A stretch of 23,869 bases of DNA from Planctomycetaceae bacterium. Lineage in GTDB: Bacteria; Planctomycetota; Planctomycetia; Pirellulales; Thermoguttaceae. This document shows, in pieces, positions 15,386 to 21,908 of the stretch; position 1 is the stretch's first letter, and each line of letters begins with the position of its first letter. The translations under genes and the position numbers were made by a program. The stretch spans positions 1 through 23,869 of the forward strand of contig JAIRPZ010000016.1 of NCBI GenBank assembly GCA_031256755.1. The letters run 5' to 3'. The notes under the pieces were generated by a model. That model made no database searches, had not been told where the DNA came from, and was given only the letters and a program-made list of their open reading frames with translations.

Positions 15386-16186
15386 ATGTTAAAAATCGGA
15401 ACACATCAGTTTGAAAGCCGGCTGTTTGTCGGTACCGGCAAGTATTCTTCCTACGAAATCATGCAGCAGTCGCTCGACATTTCCGGTGCGGAGTGCATTA
15501 CCGTTGCCGTGCGGCGGGAACGCCTCTTCGACAAAGAGGGACGCAGTTTACTCGATTTCATCGACACAAAACGGTACACGATTTTGCCGAATACGGCGGG
15601 CTGTTTCAGTGCCGAGGAAGCGGTACGCGTTGCCCGGCTCGGTCGGGAAATCCTTGACCAAATGGGAAATCCGGGCAAAAATTGGGTCAAACTCGAATGT
15701 CTCGGCGATGCAAAAACCCTCTTGCCCGACCCGATTGAAACCGTGAAGGCAACGGAAATCCTTGTAAAAGAGGGCTTTGAAGTGCTTGTTTATACGACCG
15801 ATGACCCGCTTGTGGCCAAACGGCTGAAAAATTGCGGTGCCGCCGCCGTGATGCCGGCAGGAAGTCCCATCGGTTCCGGGCAGGGCATTCTCAATCCCAA
15901 TGCCATTCGGATTTGTATGGAATATCTGAAAGAGAATGACCCTGATTATCCGGTGATTGTCGATGCCGGTGTCGGTTCGGCAAGCGACGTTGCGGCGGCG
16001 ATGGAACTCGGTGCGGACGGCGTGCTGCTCAATACGGCGATTGCCCATGCAAAAGACCCGGCAGCAATGGCAAAAGCGATGCGTTATGCCTGTGAAGCCG
16101 GGTACTTATCATTCCGGGGCGGCCGGATTCCGAAAAAACTTTACGCTGCCGCAAGCAGTCCGATGGAAGACCGTGTCGGACGTTGA
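15386..16186 (+). CDS. thiG: Thiazole synthase ThiG
   Basis: A 266-residue TIM-barrel enzyme that builds the thiazole phosphate of thiamine from 1-deoxy-D-xylulose 5-phosphate, dehydroglycine and the ThiS thiocarboxylate. Signatures: FVGTGKYSSYEIMQQSL at the start, the Schiff-base lysine Lys102 in WVKLECLGDAKTLLPDP, AVMPAGSPIGSGQGI (about 154-168), VIVDAGVGSASDVAAAMELG and GVLLNTAIAHAKDPAAMA. Length and motifs are normal. No thiS, thiF, thiH or thiE lies nearby, so the pathway must be dispersed. The first base of the message is probably the A of the ATG, so translation would not depend on a Shine-Dalgarno sequence. The gene converges on the small exported-protein gene with 31 nt between. Confidence 0.96.
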   Translation: MLKIGTHQFESRLFVGTGKYSSYEIMQQSLDISGAECITVAVRRERLFDKEGRSLLDFIDTKRYTILPNTAGCFSAEEAVRVARLGREILDQMGNPGKNWVKLECLGDAKTLLPDPIETVKATEILVKEGFEVLVYTTDDPLVAKRLKNCGAAAVMPAGSPIGSGQGILNPNAIRICMEYLKENDPDYPVIVDAGVGSASDVAAAMELGADGVLLNTAIAHAKDPAAMAKAMRYACEAGYLSFRGGRIPKKLYAAASSPMEDRVGR

Positions 16187-16217
16187 TGCGGCTTTCCGGT
16201 CACTGCTGCATACCGGT

Positions 16218-16586
16218 TTACCAGCCGTGATAGTGGTGATGATAATCTATGGGATACCGGTGATATTGCGGACGATAATCCCAGCACGGCGGGCATGGCG
16301 GCGGAGGCGGACAGGGACGGCAATGACGGTGCTGTGATTCGGCAATCTTCGCCGCAGCAACGGCAAGTGCCACTGCCGAAATCACCGCAACGGCTTTTTC
16401 ACCTCTCGCTGCCTTGACGTGCTGCGGAGAGGAATCATAGTGATACGTGCTGCCGTAAACGGCACCGTAGCCGCCGGAGTGGACACGTTCTGCCTGAACC
16501 GGTGCGGAAAAAACCGCGGCACAAACGGCTGCCGTGAAAAGACCGGCAAACAAACGAACAGGAAAGTGATACATCAACGTTTTCAT
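16218..16586 (-). CDS. Small exported His/Pro/Tyr-rich protein
   Basis: A 122-residue protein. The signal peptide has a charged start and a hydrophobic core (LFAGLFTAAVCAAVFSAPVQA), with cleavage likely after AQA or VQA near residue 32. A short Tyr/Gly-rich part (GGYGAVYGSTYHYDSS) and an Ala-rich hydrophobic helix (about 65-80) follow. The tail holds CRPCPPPPPCPPC and a His/Tyr/Pro-rich end (YHRYPIDYHHHYHGW). The Cys and His clusters could bind metal, but this is inference and no family was recognised. It is the one gene in the window with a textbook Shine-Dalgarno site. It lies 110 nt downstream of the glycosyltransferase gene on the same strand, probably with its own promoter. Confidence 0.7.
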   Translation of the reverse strand: MKTLMYHFPVRLFAGLFTAAVCAAVFSAPVQAERVHSGGYGAVYGSTYHYDSSPQHVKAARGEKAVAVISAVALAVAAAKIAESQHRHCRPCPPPPPCPPCWDYRPQYHRYPIDYHHHYHGW

Positions 16587-16593
16587 GGAAATT

Positions 16594-16599
16594 CTCCTT
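16594..16599 (-). promoter_or_regulatory. Shine-Dalgarno site of the His/Pro-rich protein gene
   Basis: AAGGAG on the minus strand, 7 nt before the ATG at 16586. It fixes the start and shows that this genome uses canonical ribosome sites for some genes, in contrast to the leaderless ones. Confidence 0.75.
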
Positions 16600-16693
16600 C
16601 TATAATGGGGGAAATGTTAATGAACCCATTCGGAAGAATGGATTCCTTGTCTGTAATGCTTATGGTAAAACGGAACCGGAATGCGACAGCATT

Positions 16694-16730
16694 TTTTTAC
16701 TTTTTCCCAGTACTTCGCTGGCGTGGCGGC
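16694..16730 (+). repeat. Direct repeat copy A at the 3' end of the glycosyltransferase gene
   Basis: This 37-nt segment matches 18261-18298 except for one substitution (T/A) and one missing base in the C-run. It covers the last codons and stop of the glycosyltransferase. The encoded end (PPPRQRSTGKK) is in a different frame from copy B until the missing base brings both into the shared GKK-stop. Confidence 0.8.
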
Positions 16731-18214
16731 GGAACGATGCCGATGCCGGCGTGCAGAGGGGAATGTTCATAATACTTTTGATACGGCAGTTCAACGCTTT
16801 TCACATATTTTATTTTCGGATACCGATGCTGAATGTCTGGCGGAATCGTGTTTGCCGGTGCGGATTCAGCATCCCACAGCACCAGACCGCCATGTTCATT
16901 AACCGCGTTATGTCCGTACATTCTTGTAACAATTTCCACAAACGGACGTTCCTTCATCAAAAACGCTGCATGACCGGCAAGGAAATGTTCACCGCCGATG
17001 CAGGGGCAGCGACCATATTCTTTTTCCTTCCACACTCTTTCACATTCCTCACTTAACTGTTTTGACGGATAATAGCAGTAGGAGGGCTGTTTGCCGCTGA
17101 AAAATACAGTCAGCCACCCGCCGATGATACAGCACTGCACGAACAGCAGCATTAAGAAAACGTTACGGAAATGATTTTTCTCCCGACGGCTGCTGCGGGA
17201 GGCATCAGGAATGACCTGCGGTATCTGAAACCGCAGAAGCAGCCAGAGACCGGTGAAAAGCCAAAAACATGCGCCGAATACCGACCGAAGGTCAACACCC
17301 TTAACAATAATGTAACAAATATGCAGCACAAGCGGGACGGCAAAACAATAAAACAGCAATTTTTCACATTCCTGCTGCGGCGGAGAAAGACGGTTGTTCA
17401 CTTTCCATTTGAAACCGAACAGCGGAAAAAGCACAATGACGACCGGAATCAGAAACAAGCATTGCGAACCGGCAAACCGCAGCGGTTCAGTGATGTACTG
17501 CCAGCCGGAAGTGAACGGCGGTCGTCTGCCGGCATAATACAGCGGTGAAAAATTGTTGTGAAAAAGCCAAACGATATGCGGCAGAAACAAAGCAAAAGCA
17601 ACAGACATTGTCAGATACGGTCCCGGAGTTTTCCAATACTTGCGTCCTTCGCTGCGGACAATCATATAAAACAGAATCGACAGCACAAGAAAGAGAGCGG
17701 CATATTTGGAATGAAACGCCAATGCCAGTGCGGCTCCCGCCGCCGTCCAATAACGGTATTTGTTCGTCTGAAATGATTTCACAACGCAATAAACCGACAG
17801 ACACCAAAACGCAATTAACGTTGTGTTGTGATTATACAAAACCGATTCGGTGGTGAACAATTTATACGGCAGAACAGAAAACGCTGCCGCCAGCGATAAC
17901 TTTTCCGGCAGAACGGTTCGAGCGGTTTGCCAAACCGACCAAACGGCAATGATTGCGCACAGTTGCGAAGCAATAAACGGAGCGGCAAAAGAGCGGTGCG
18001 TTGCGATGTTCACGATTTCTAAAATCCACATCGGGCTGCACGGATGTTTTTTGAATCCCCAATCCCAATCGGCGGCAAGGATTTGTTCTTCGCAAACGTC
18101 ATTACGGTAACCGGTATGAAGCAAGGCGGGCAGTGCCGTCCAAACGGCAGCAAAAAGCAGCATTACCGTCCAAAACAAACGGCAGTGCTGCGTGAATGGT
18201 ATATATCGATTCAT
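16697..18214 (-). CDS. GT39-type (PMT/ArnT-like) membrane glycosyltransferase
   Basis: A 505-residue integral membrane protein with about ten hydrophobic segments, of the glycosyltransferase 39/PMT_2 type. These enzymes use polyprenyl-phosphate sugars to modify proteins, lipids or cell-wall glycans on the outer face of the membrane. The first loop carries the acidic catalytic region (NDVCEE, Asp39, Glu42, Glu43) and the typical DWGFKKHP (His57-Pro58). A soluble C-terminal part (from about residue 395) follows the last membrane span. The acceptor is unknown. I start at the ATG at 18214 because it gives MNRYIPFTQH ahead of the first membrane span; the frame is open further upstream, but that part only overlaps the FAD gene. 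The last ten or so codons come from a 37-nt repeat shared with that neighbouring gene, so the natural C-terminus may have been replaced. Confidence 0.78.
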   Translation of the reverse strand: MNRYIPFTQHCRLFWTVMLLFAAVWTALPALLHTGYRNDVCEEQILAADWDWGFKKHPCSPMWILEIVNIATHRSFAAPFIASQLCAIIAVWSVWQTARTVLPEKLSLAAAFSVLPYKLFTTESVLYNHNTTLIAFWCLSVYCVVKSFQTNKYRYWTAAGAALALAFHSKYAALFLVLSILFYMIVRSEGRKYWKTPGPYLTMSVAFALFLPHIVWLFHNNFSPLYYAGRRPPFTSGWQYITEPLRFAGSQCLFLIPVVIVLFPLFGFKWKVNNRLSPPQQECEKLLFYCFAVPLVLHICYIIVKGVDLRSVFGACFWLFTGLWLLLRFQIPQVIPDASRSSRREKNHFRNVFLMLLFVQCCIIGGWLTVFFSGKQPSYCYYPSKQLSEECERVWKEKEYGRCPCIGGEHFLAGHAAFLMKERPFVEIVTRMYGHNAVNEHGGLVLWDAESAPANTIPPDIQHRYPKIKYVKSVELPYQKYYEHSPLHAGIGIVPPPRQRSTGKK

Positions 18215-18260
18215 ACTATTTTTGTAACGGAAATAATGCGGAACGTTTTCGGTTATGTTC

Positions 18261-18298
18261 TTTTTACTTTTTCCCCAGTACTTCGCAGGCGTGGCGGC
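18261..18298 (+). repeat. Direct repeat copy B at the 3' end of the FAD oxidoreductase gene
   Basis: 38-nt partner of 16694-16730. It encodes the end of the FAD oxidoreductase (SRHACEVLGKK), which looks like a normal continuation of its HEAT-like repeats, so copy B is more likely the original. Confidence 0.8.
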
Positions 18299-21200
18299 TG
18301 AAGTAGCCGCGGAGGTCGGCGGAATAGTTTTCCAAAATCGTTTTGCCGAGATTGTCACTGTCGCCGAGACGGTATAACGCCCGCGCAAAACCAATTTCCA
18401 GCAGAGAATCCCGCCGGCTCTTTTCCGCTGTCGCCCCTTTCGGGTCCGCCTTGTCCTGCCGCCGCGCCGCCTCCAAATCGTGCTGATGATGACCGGCAAC
18501 GTCCGGTTTGCGGAGATGCGCCGCAATGACCGGCACCGCCGACGGGTCGCCAAGCCGTTCCAATGCCAAAGCACAGGCACGATGATGCGAAAAGTCGTCT
18601 GCCGCTTTTAATTTTTCAAGCAGTTTGCCAATCACCGCCGCAGCCCGTTTGTCGCCGGTTCTGCCGAGCATCATCACATACCGGTCAAGTTCACTCGATG
18701 CCCAGCCGAATTGCCCCATACCGCGGAAGTTCCAGCCCTTGTCCCATTGCGAATAGGACTGCACTTTCTCCAGCAGCACATCCGCACCGGTCGGGTCATT
18801 CATACCGGCAAGAACCATCGCATACGCCAATTTGTTTTCCGGCGGTGCCTTTTGATACGCATCTTGCAGCAGCGGTTTCGCCTCGTCAGGATGCCACAGC
18901 AGCAAAGCCGCACCTTTGAATTCGTCCGGCAGCGTTTTGACCGCATCCGGCAGTGCCGCTTTTCCGGCTTCATAGTTATCACTGTCCGTCAGCACCCGCG
19001 CAGGCAAATTGCCGATTTGGACAAGATGTTCCTGAACCGGTCGAATATCCAATTCACGCAGCGGAACGTTTTCTTTTGCCGCCTTTGCCGCAATGCAGCC
19101 CAGCGCATAACCCTGATTCTGCAAATCCGGCTGCATACGGATTATCGGCAGCGCGTCCCGATGACAACTGGTTGCCAAACCGCCGGCAAGAAGCCGCTCA
19201 ATGCCTTTCGGCAGCGAACAGCGGTACGGAATATCGCAAAAATGAGCAGCATGATGAAGATGTTCAATGTCCATATACGGCACCACCGTGTAGCCGTGCG
19301 TGTCAAAATTGCTCCGGCTCCGGCAAATCGTATCAGGATAAGTCCGCTTGTTGACTATATCAAGCACCGAAAGCGTAAAATCGCCGTCAATGCGCGGACG
19401 TTCCCGCGTGCCGGGAAGTTTTCCGAAATCAAACGCCTTCGGAAATTTTTCTTTGCCGTAAATGAACAACTGCGTCACATCTTCAATGTCGGTTTCGTCC
19501 ACGTACATATAATCCGTGTTGACATAAGCGGCACCGAGATTCCGCGGCGGCAAGCCATGTCCCTGCGAAGCAATTTCCTGCCCGTCCACATATTTTATTT
19601 CCGCACCGGCGGCTGCGGCGATACTGCCGTTGCCGGTCGCATCAATCACTGTTTTTGCCAGCACAACGCGGGGACCGTTAATAGTGGTGATTAACACGCC
19701 TTTCACGGTGTCCGCGGAACCGCTGCCGCTCTTCGTTTCCAATACCGCACCGCTTCCGAGAACGCCGTACCAAACATCGGCACCGGCTTCGGCGAGTTTT
19801 GACCGCCACCATTGAATACGCTGTTCAATGTTCCATTTTGCTTTGCCGTTTTCGACTTCTTTGCAGAATCCGACTTGATTTCCGTACCAATAATTGGAAA
19901 TCGCACCGGCAGTTCCTGTTCCGCCGAGGTCGTGCAGATATTCCAGCACGAGCGTTTTTGCACCCTGCCGCGCTGACGCAATGCCCGCCGGCGCACCGGA
20001 CGTTCCGCCGCCGACAACAACGACATCATATTCGCCGATGACCGGAATTTCTTCTGTCTGCTGCGTCACCCATCCCGACGGTTTTTTGAACGCTTTGATA
20101 TTTCCTTCGGTTTCCCGAACCGTGCCGGACAGATTTTTCCCCGCTTTCCGCTCCGGCAAATCGTAACGGGCGGTCAGTTGTTCAGGCGGCGGGATTGTGA
20201 TGTTCTTTGCTTCTTCAGCAAGTTGCTTTCCGTACTTGCGTCCTTCGGCAATGAACTCCGTTGTCGTCAAACGGACATTGTCCGGCTGCAAAAACGTGAT
20301 TTCGTCAGCGGTGAATTGCTGGTCGGGGTCAAACGCTGCCAAACGGATTTGATTTTCCGCCGCATTGCGTTCCGCCAACGTCAACGCTGCTTTCTGCACC
20401 GTCAGTTCAAAGACATAACGAATTACCGGATGAGTGCCGCTTGTTGTTTTTGCCCGATTCGGAAACTCGCTGTAAAACGGTTCGCCGATGATTTCCGCTT
20501 CGGCTTTTTTCAACAGCGGATACTTTGCCGTATCAATCGAATCAATCGGCTGCGGACTGCCGCCGATGACAACGTATTCCGCCTTCCAAACCGGTGCCTG
20601 CCTTTTGCTGCGGTTCATTTCACGAATCGGATGAGAATGAAAAACTTTTTTGGCAAGCACTGCCTGCGTTCCGGCGCGGCTGCTGATAAGCACACCGCAG
20701 CATCGGCCGTTTTTGTCCGTCAATGTTCCGGCAGCATAGGTGCAAACCAGCGGTTTCACTCCGGCATGTTCGAGAACTTTGTCCAGCGTCATTTTCACGT
20801 GCATCGGGCGCGGTGCCGGACGTGTATATTTTGTTACGATATTTTGCGATTCTGCCGCATCGGCTTTTTCTGTCTGATTTTTTGTAACAGAAACGGACAA
20901 TTGCGGCAGGAGAACAATTTCGCCGAGCAGCAGACGTTTGGCATCGGCGGTCTTTTTCACTTCGATTTTCAGATACTGTGTTTTGACCGGTTTTTCCCAT
21001 TCGACGAGAACGGATTCCGGCTGATTGGCGGTATCGGAATGTTTTTTGACGGACATTTCTCCCAGCGTTGTCCAATGTTCGGTATCGTTGCCGGCGGAAA
21101 CAATCACTTTCTCCATTGCAAAATCACCGTCGCGGTAAAAAGCAATCACACCGGCTGCGGCGACTTCCTGCGGCTGTTTCAGGTCGAGCATCACGGTTGC

Positions 21201-21701
21201 GTCTCCGTTAACCTGAATACTTTCTTTGGCGGCGTTGGATGCTTTACGGTCTGTCAGCATGTTTTTCTGCGGCGTATCGTTATGGCTTGGGTCAAGCGGT
21301 TCGGAAAGGGTGTAAGTGAACGGAACCGGATTCTCTGTTTGCAGCAGCAACAGCGGTGCAGAAACGGGCTGCGGTTTGCCGCGGTCGGGGTCATTGAAAA
21401 GAGCGGCGGCGAGCGGGTCGTCTGTTTTTTCGTCCGGTTCGGACCAGAGACGGAGTGTTGCGGTCATATCGCTGCCGAAATAAGGGCGGTCGGTCATTAT
21501 CATCGTTTTGGCACCGTTTTTTGCGGCTTCGACGGCAGCGGCCACATCACCGGTCGTTCCGCCGGCAACGAGAACATCAACCTCATAAGCAACCGGAATT
21601 TTCCGTTCCGGCAGCCGTACTGTTTTTTCTTGGGCAGCCGTCCGGGCAGCCATACTGATGAACGGCACTGAACACAAAAGAAGAAAAAGAATGCGCATCA
21701 T
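18264..21701 (-). CDS. Large exported FAD-dependent oxidoreductase with discoidin-like insert and HEAT-like tail
   Basis: A 1145-residue protein with a signal peptide (1-23, ILFLLLCSVPFISMAARTA). A first FAD_oxidored-like Rossmann start (41-70, VDVLVAGGTTGDVAAA) is interrupted at about 130-270 by a beta-rich stretch with discoidin (F5/8 type C) features (SIQVNGDATVMLDLKQPQEV, YLKIEVKKT). A second, canonical FAD module begins at about 557 (YDVVVVGGGTSGAPAGIASA, with DLGGTGTAGAISNYWYGN) and includes GIERLLAGGLATSCHRDALP. From about residue 940 come helical, HEAT-like repeats (DPSAVPVIAAHL, GYFSRHACEVL). The family is often seen beside sugar-degrading genes, but the substrate is unknown. It is divergent from a GH2 gene. 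Start at 21701 or 21698; both ATGs keep the signal peptide. A short upstream frame precedes it. Confidence 0.82.
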   Translation of the reverse strand: MMRILFLLLCSVPFISMAARTAAQEKTVRLPERKIPVAYEVDVLVAGGTTGDVAAAVEAAKNGAKTMIMTDRPYFGSDMTATLRLWSEPDEKTDDPLAAALFNDPDRGKPQPVSAPLLLLQTENPVPFTYTLSEPLDPSHNDTPQKNMLTDRKASNAAKESIQVNGDATVMLDLKQPQEVAAAGVIAFYRDGDFAMEKVIVSAGNDTEHWTTLGEMSVKKHSDTANQPESVLVEWEKPVKTQYLKIEVKKTADAKRLLLGEIVLLPQLSVSVTKNQTEKADAAESQNIVTKYTRPAPRPMHVKMTLDKVLEHAGVKPLVCTYAAGTLTDKNGRCCGVLISSRAGTQAVLAKKVFHSHPIREMNRSKRQAPVWKAEYVVIGGSPQPIDSIDTAKYPLLKKAEAEIIGEPFYSEFPNRAKTTSGTHPVIRYVFELTVQKAALTLAERNAAENQIRLAAFDPDQQFTADEITFLQPDNVRLTTTEFIAEGRKYGKQLAEEAKNITIPPPEQLTARYDLPERKAGKNLSGTVRETEGNIKAFKKPSGWVTQQTEEIPVIGEYDVVVVGGGTSGAPAGIASARQGAKTLVLEYLHDLGGTGTAGAISNYWYGNQVGFCKEVENGKAKWNIEQRIQWWRSKLAEAGADVWYGVLGSGAVLETKSGSGSADTVKGVLITTINGPRVVLAKTVIDATGNGSIAAAAGAEIKYVDGQEIASQGHGLPPRNLGAAYVNTDYMYVDETDIEDVTQLFIYGKEKFPKAFDFGKLPGTRERPRIDGDFTLSVLDIVNKRTYPDTICRSRSNFDTHGYTVVPYMDIEHLHHAAHFCDIPYRCSLPKGIERLLAGGLATSCHRDALPIIRMQPDLQNQGYALGCIAAKAAKENVPLRELDIRPVQEHLVQIGNLPARVLTDSDNYEAGKAALPDAVKTLPDEFKGAALLLWHPDEAKPLLQDAYQKAPPENKLAYAMVLAGMNDPTGADVLLEKVQSYSQWDKGWNFRGMGQFGWASSELDRYVMMLGRTGDKRAAAVIGKLLEKLKAADDFSHHRACALALERLGDPSAVPVIAAHLRKPDVAGHHQHDLEAARRQDKADPKGATAEKSRRDSLLEIGFARALYRLGDSDNLGKTILENYSADLRGYFSRHACEVLGKK

Positions 21702-21714
21702 TTTTTCAAATCCG

Positions 21715-21759
21715 TTAGAGAGAAAAGTGACACCGAAACGTTGTCGCTTGAAACGTCAT
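21715..21759 (-). CDS. Possible 14-codon leader ORF upstream of the FAD oxidoreductase
   Basis: The ATG at 21759 lies 7 nt after the TACAAT at 21772-21767, the same spacing as at the leaderless genes. The frame reads MTFQATTFRCHFSL and ends in TAA 13 nt before the FAD ATG, in a different frame. It could be a leader peptide coupling translation to the main gene, or chance. No Shine-Dalgarno precedes the FAD start, which makes coupling attractive but unproven. Confidence 0.3.
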   Translation of the reverse strand: MTFQATTFRCHFSL

Positions 21760-21766
21760 TTGGAAC

Positions 21767-21795
21767 ATTGTATCATGCCGGAAAGATAACGGCAA
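21767..21795 (-). promoter_or_regulatory. Promoter of the FAD oxidoreductase gene
   Basis: Minus strand: TTGCCG (21795-21790), a 17-bp spacer and TACAAT (21772-21767). Transcription would start near 21760, right at the ATG of the short upstream frame and about 58 nt before the FAD start. Confidence 0.6.
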
Positions 21796-21830
21796 CACGT
21801 GCAATGTGCGTCTGTTCTTGCAATAATCAC

Positions 21831-21859
21831 TTGCGGGTAATTTTTCTTTCTGATACAAT
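21831..21859 (+). promoter_or_regulatory. Promoter of the GH2 gene
   Basis: TTGCGG (21831-21836), a 17-bp spacer and TACAAT (21854-21859), giving a leader of about 43 nt before the ATG at 21909. Its -35 lies 35 bp from that of the divergent FAD promoter, so one regulator bound between could control both. Confidence 0.6.
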
Positions 21860-21908
21860 TCGTTTTCTGTTTTTGCAGAACTGATTCCTCTAACCCTTTA
21901 TTGAAGAA

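Noticed and set aside
16601..16772. TATAAT at 16601-16606 followed after 7 nt by an ATG opening a 52-codon plus-strand frame
   Set aside because: It matches the leaderless spacing, but there is no -35 box, the frame runs antisense into the glycosyltransferase end, and the product has no protein-like pattern. Kept only as a possible antisense transcript start.
18215..18580. Upstream extension of the glycosyltransferase frame
   Set aside because: It runs into the FAD gene in another frame and reads as Arg-rich sequence; the ATG at 18214 begins a proper membrane protein.
18711..19694. Plus-strand open frame of 327 codons opposite the FAD gene
   Set aside because: Arg/His-rich, with no motif and no promoter or ribosome site; shadow.
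20178..21671. Long plus-strand open frame (497 codons) opposite the FAD oxidoreductase
   Set aside because: Composition rich in Arg, Phe, Cys and His with no domain; antisense shadow of a clear FAD protein.
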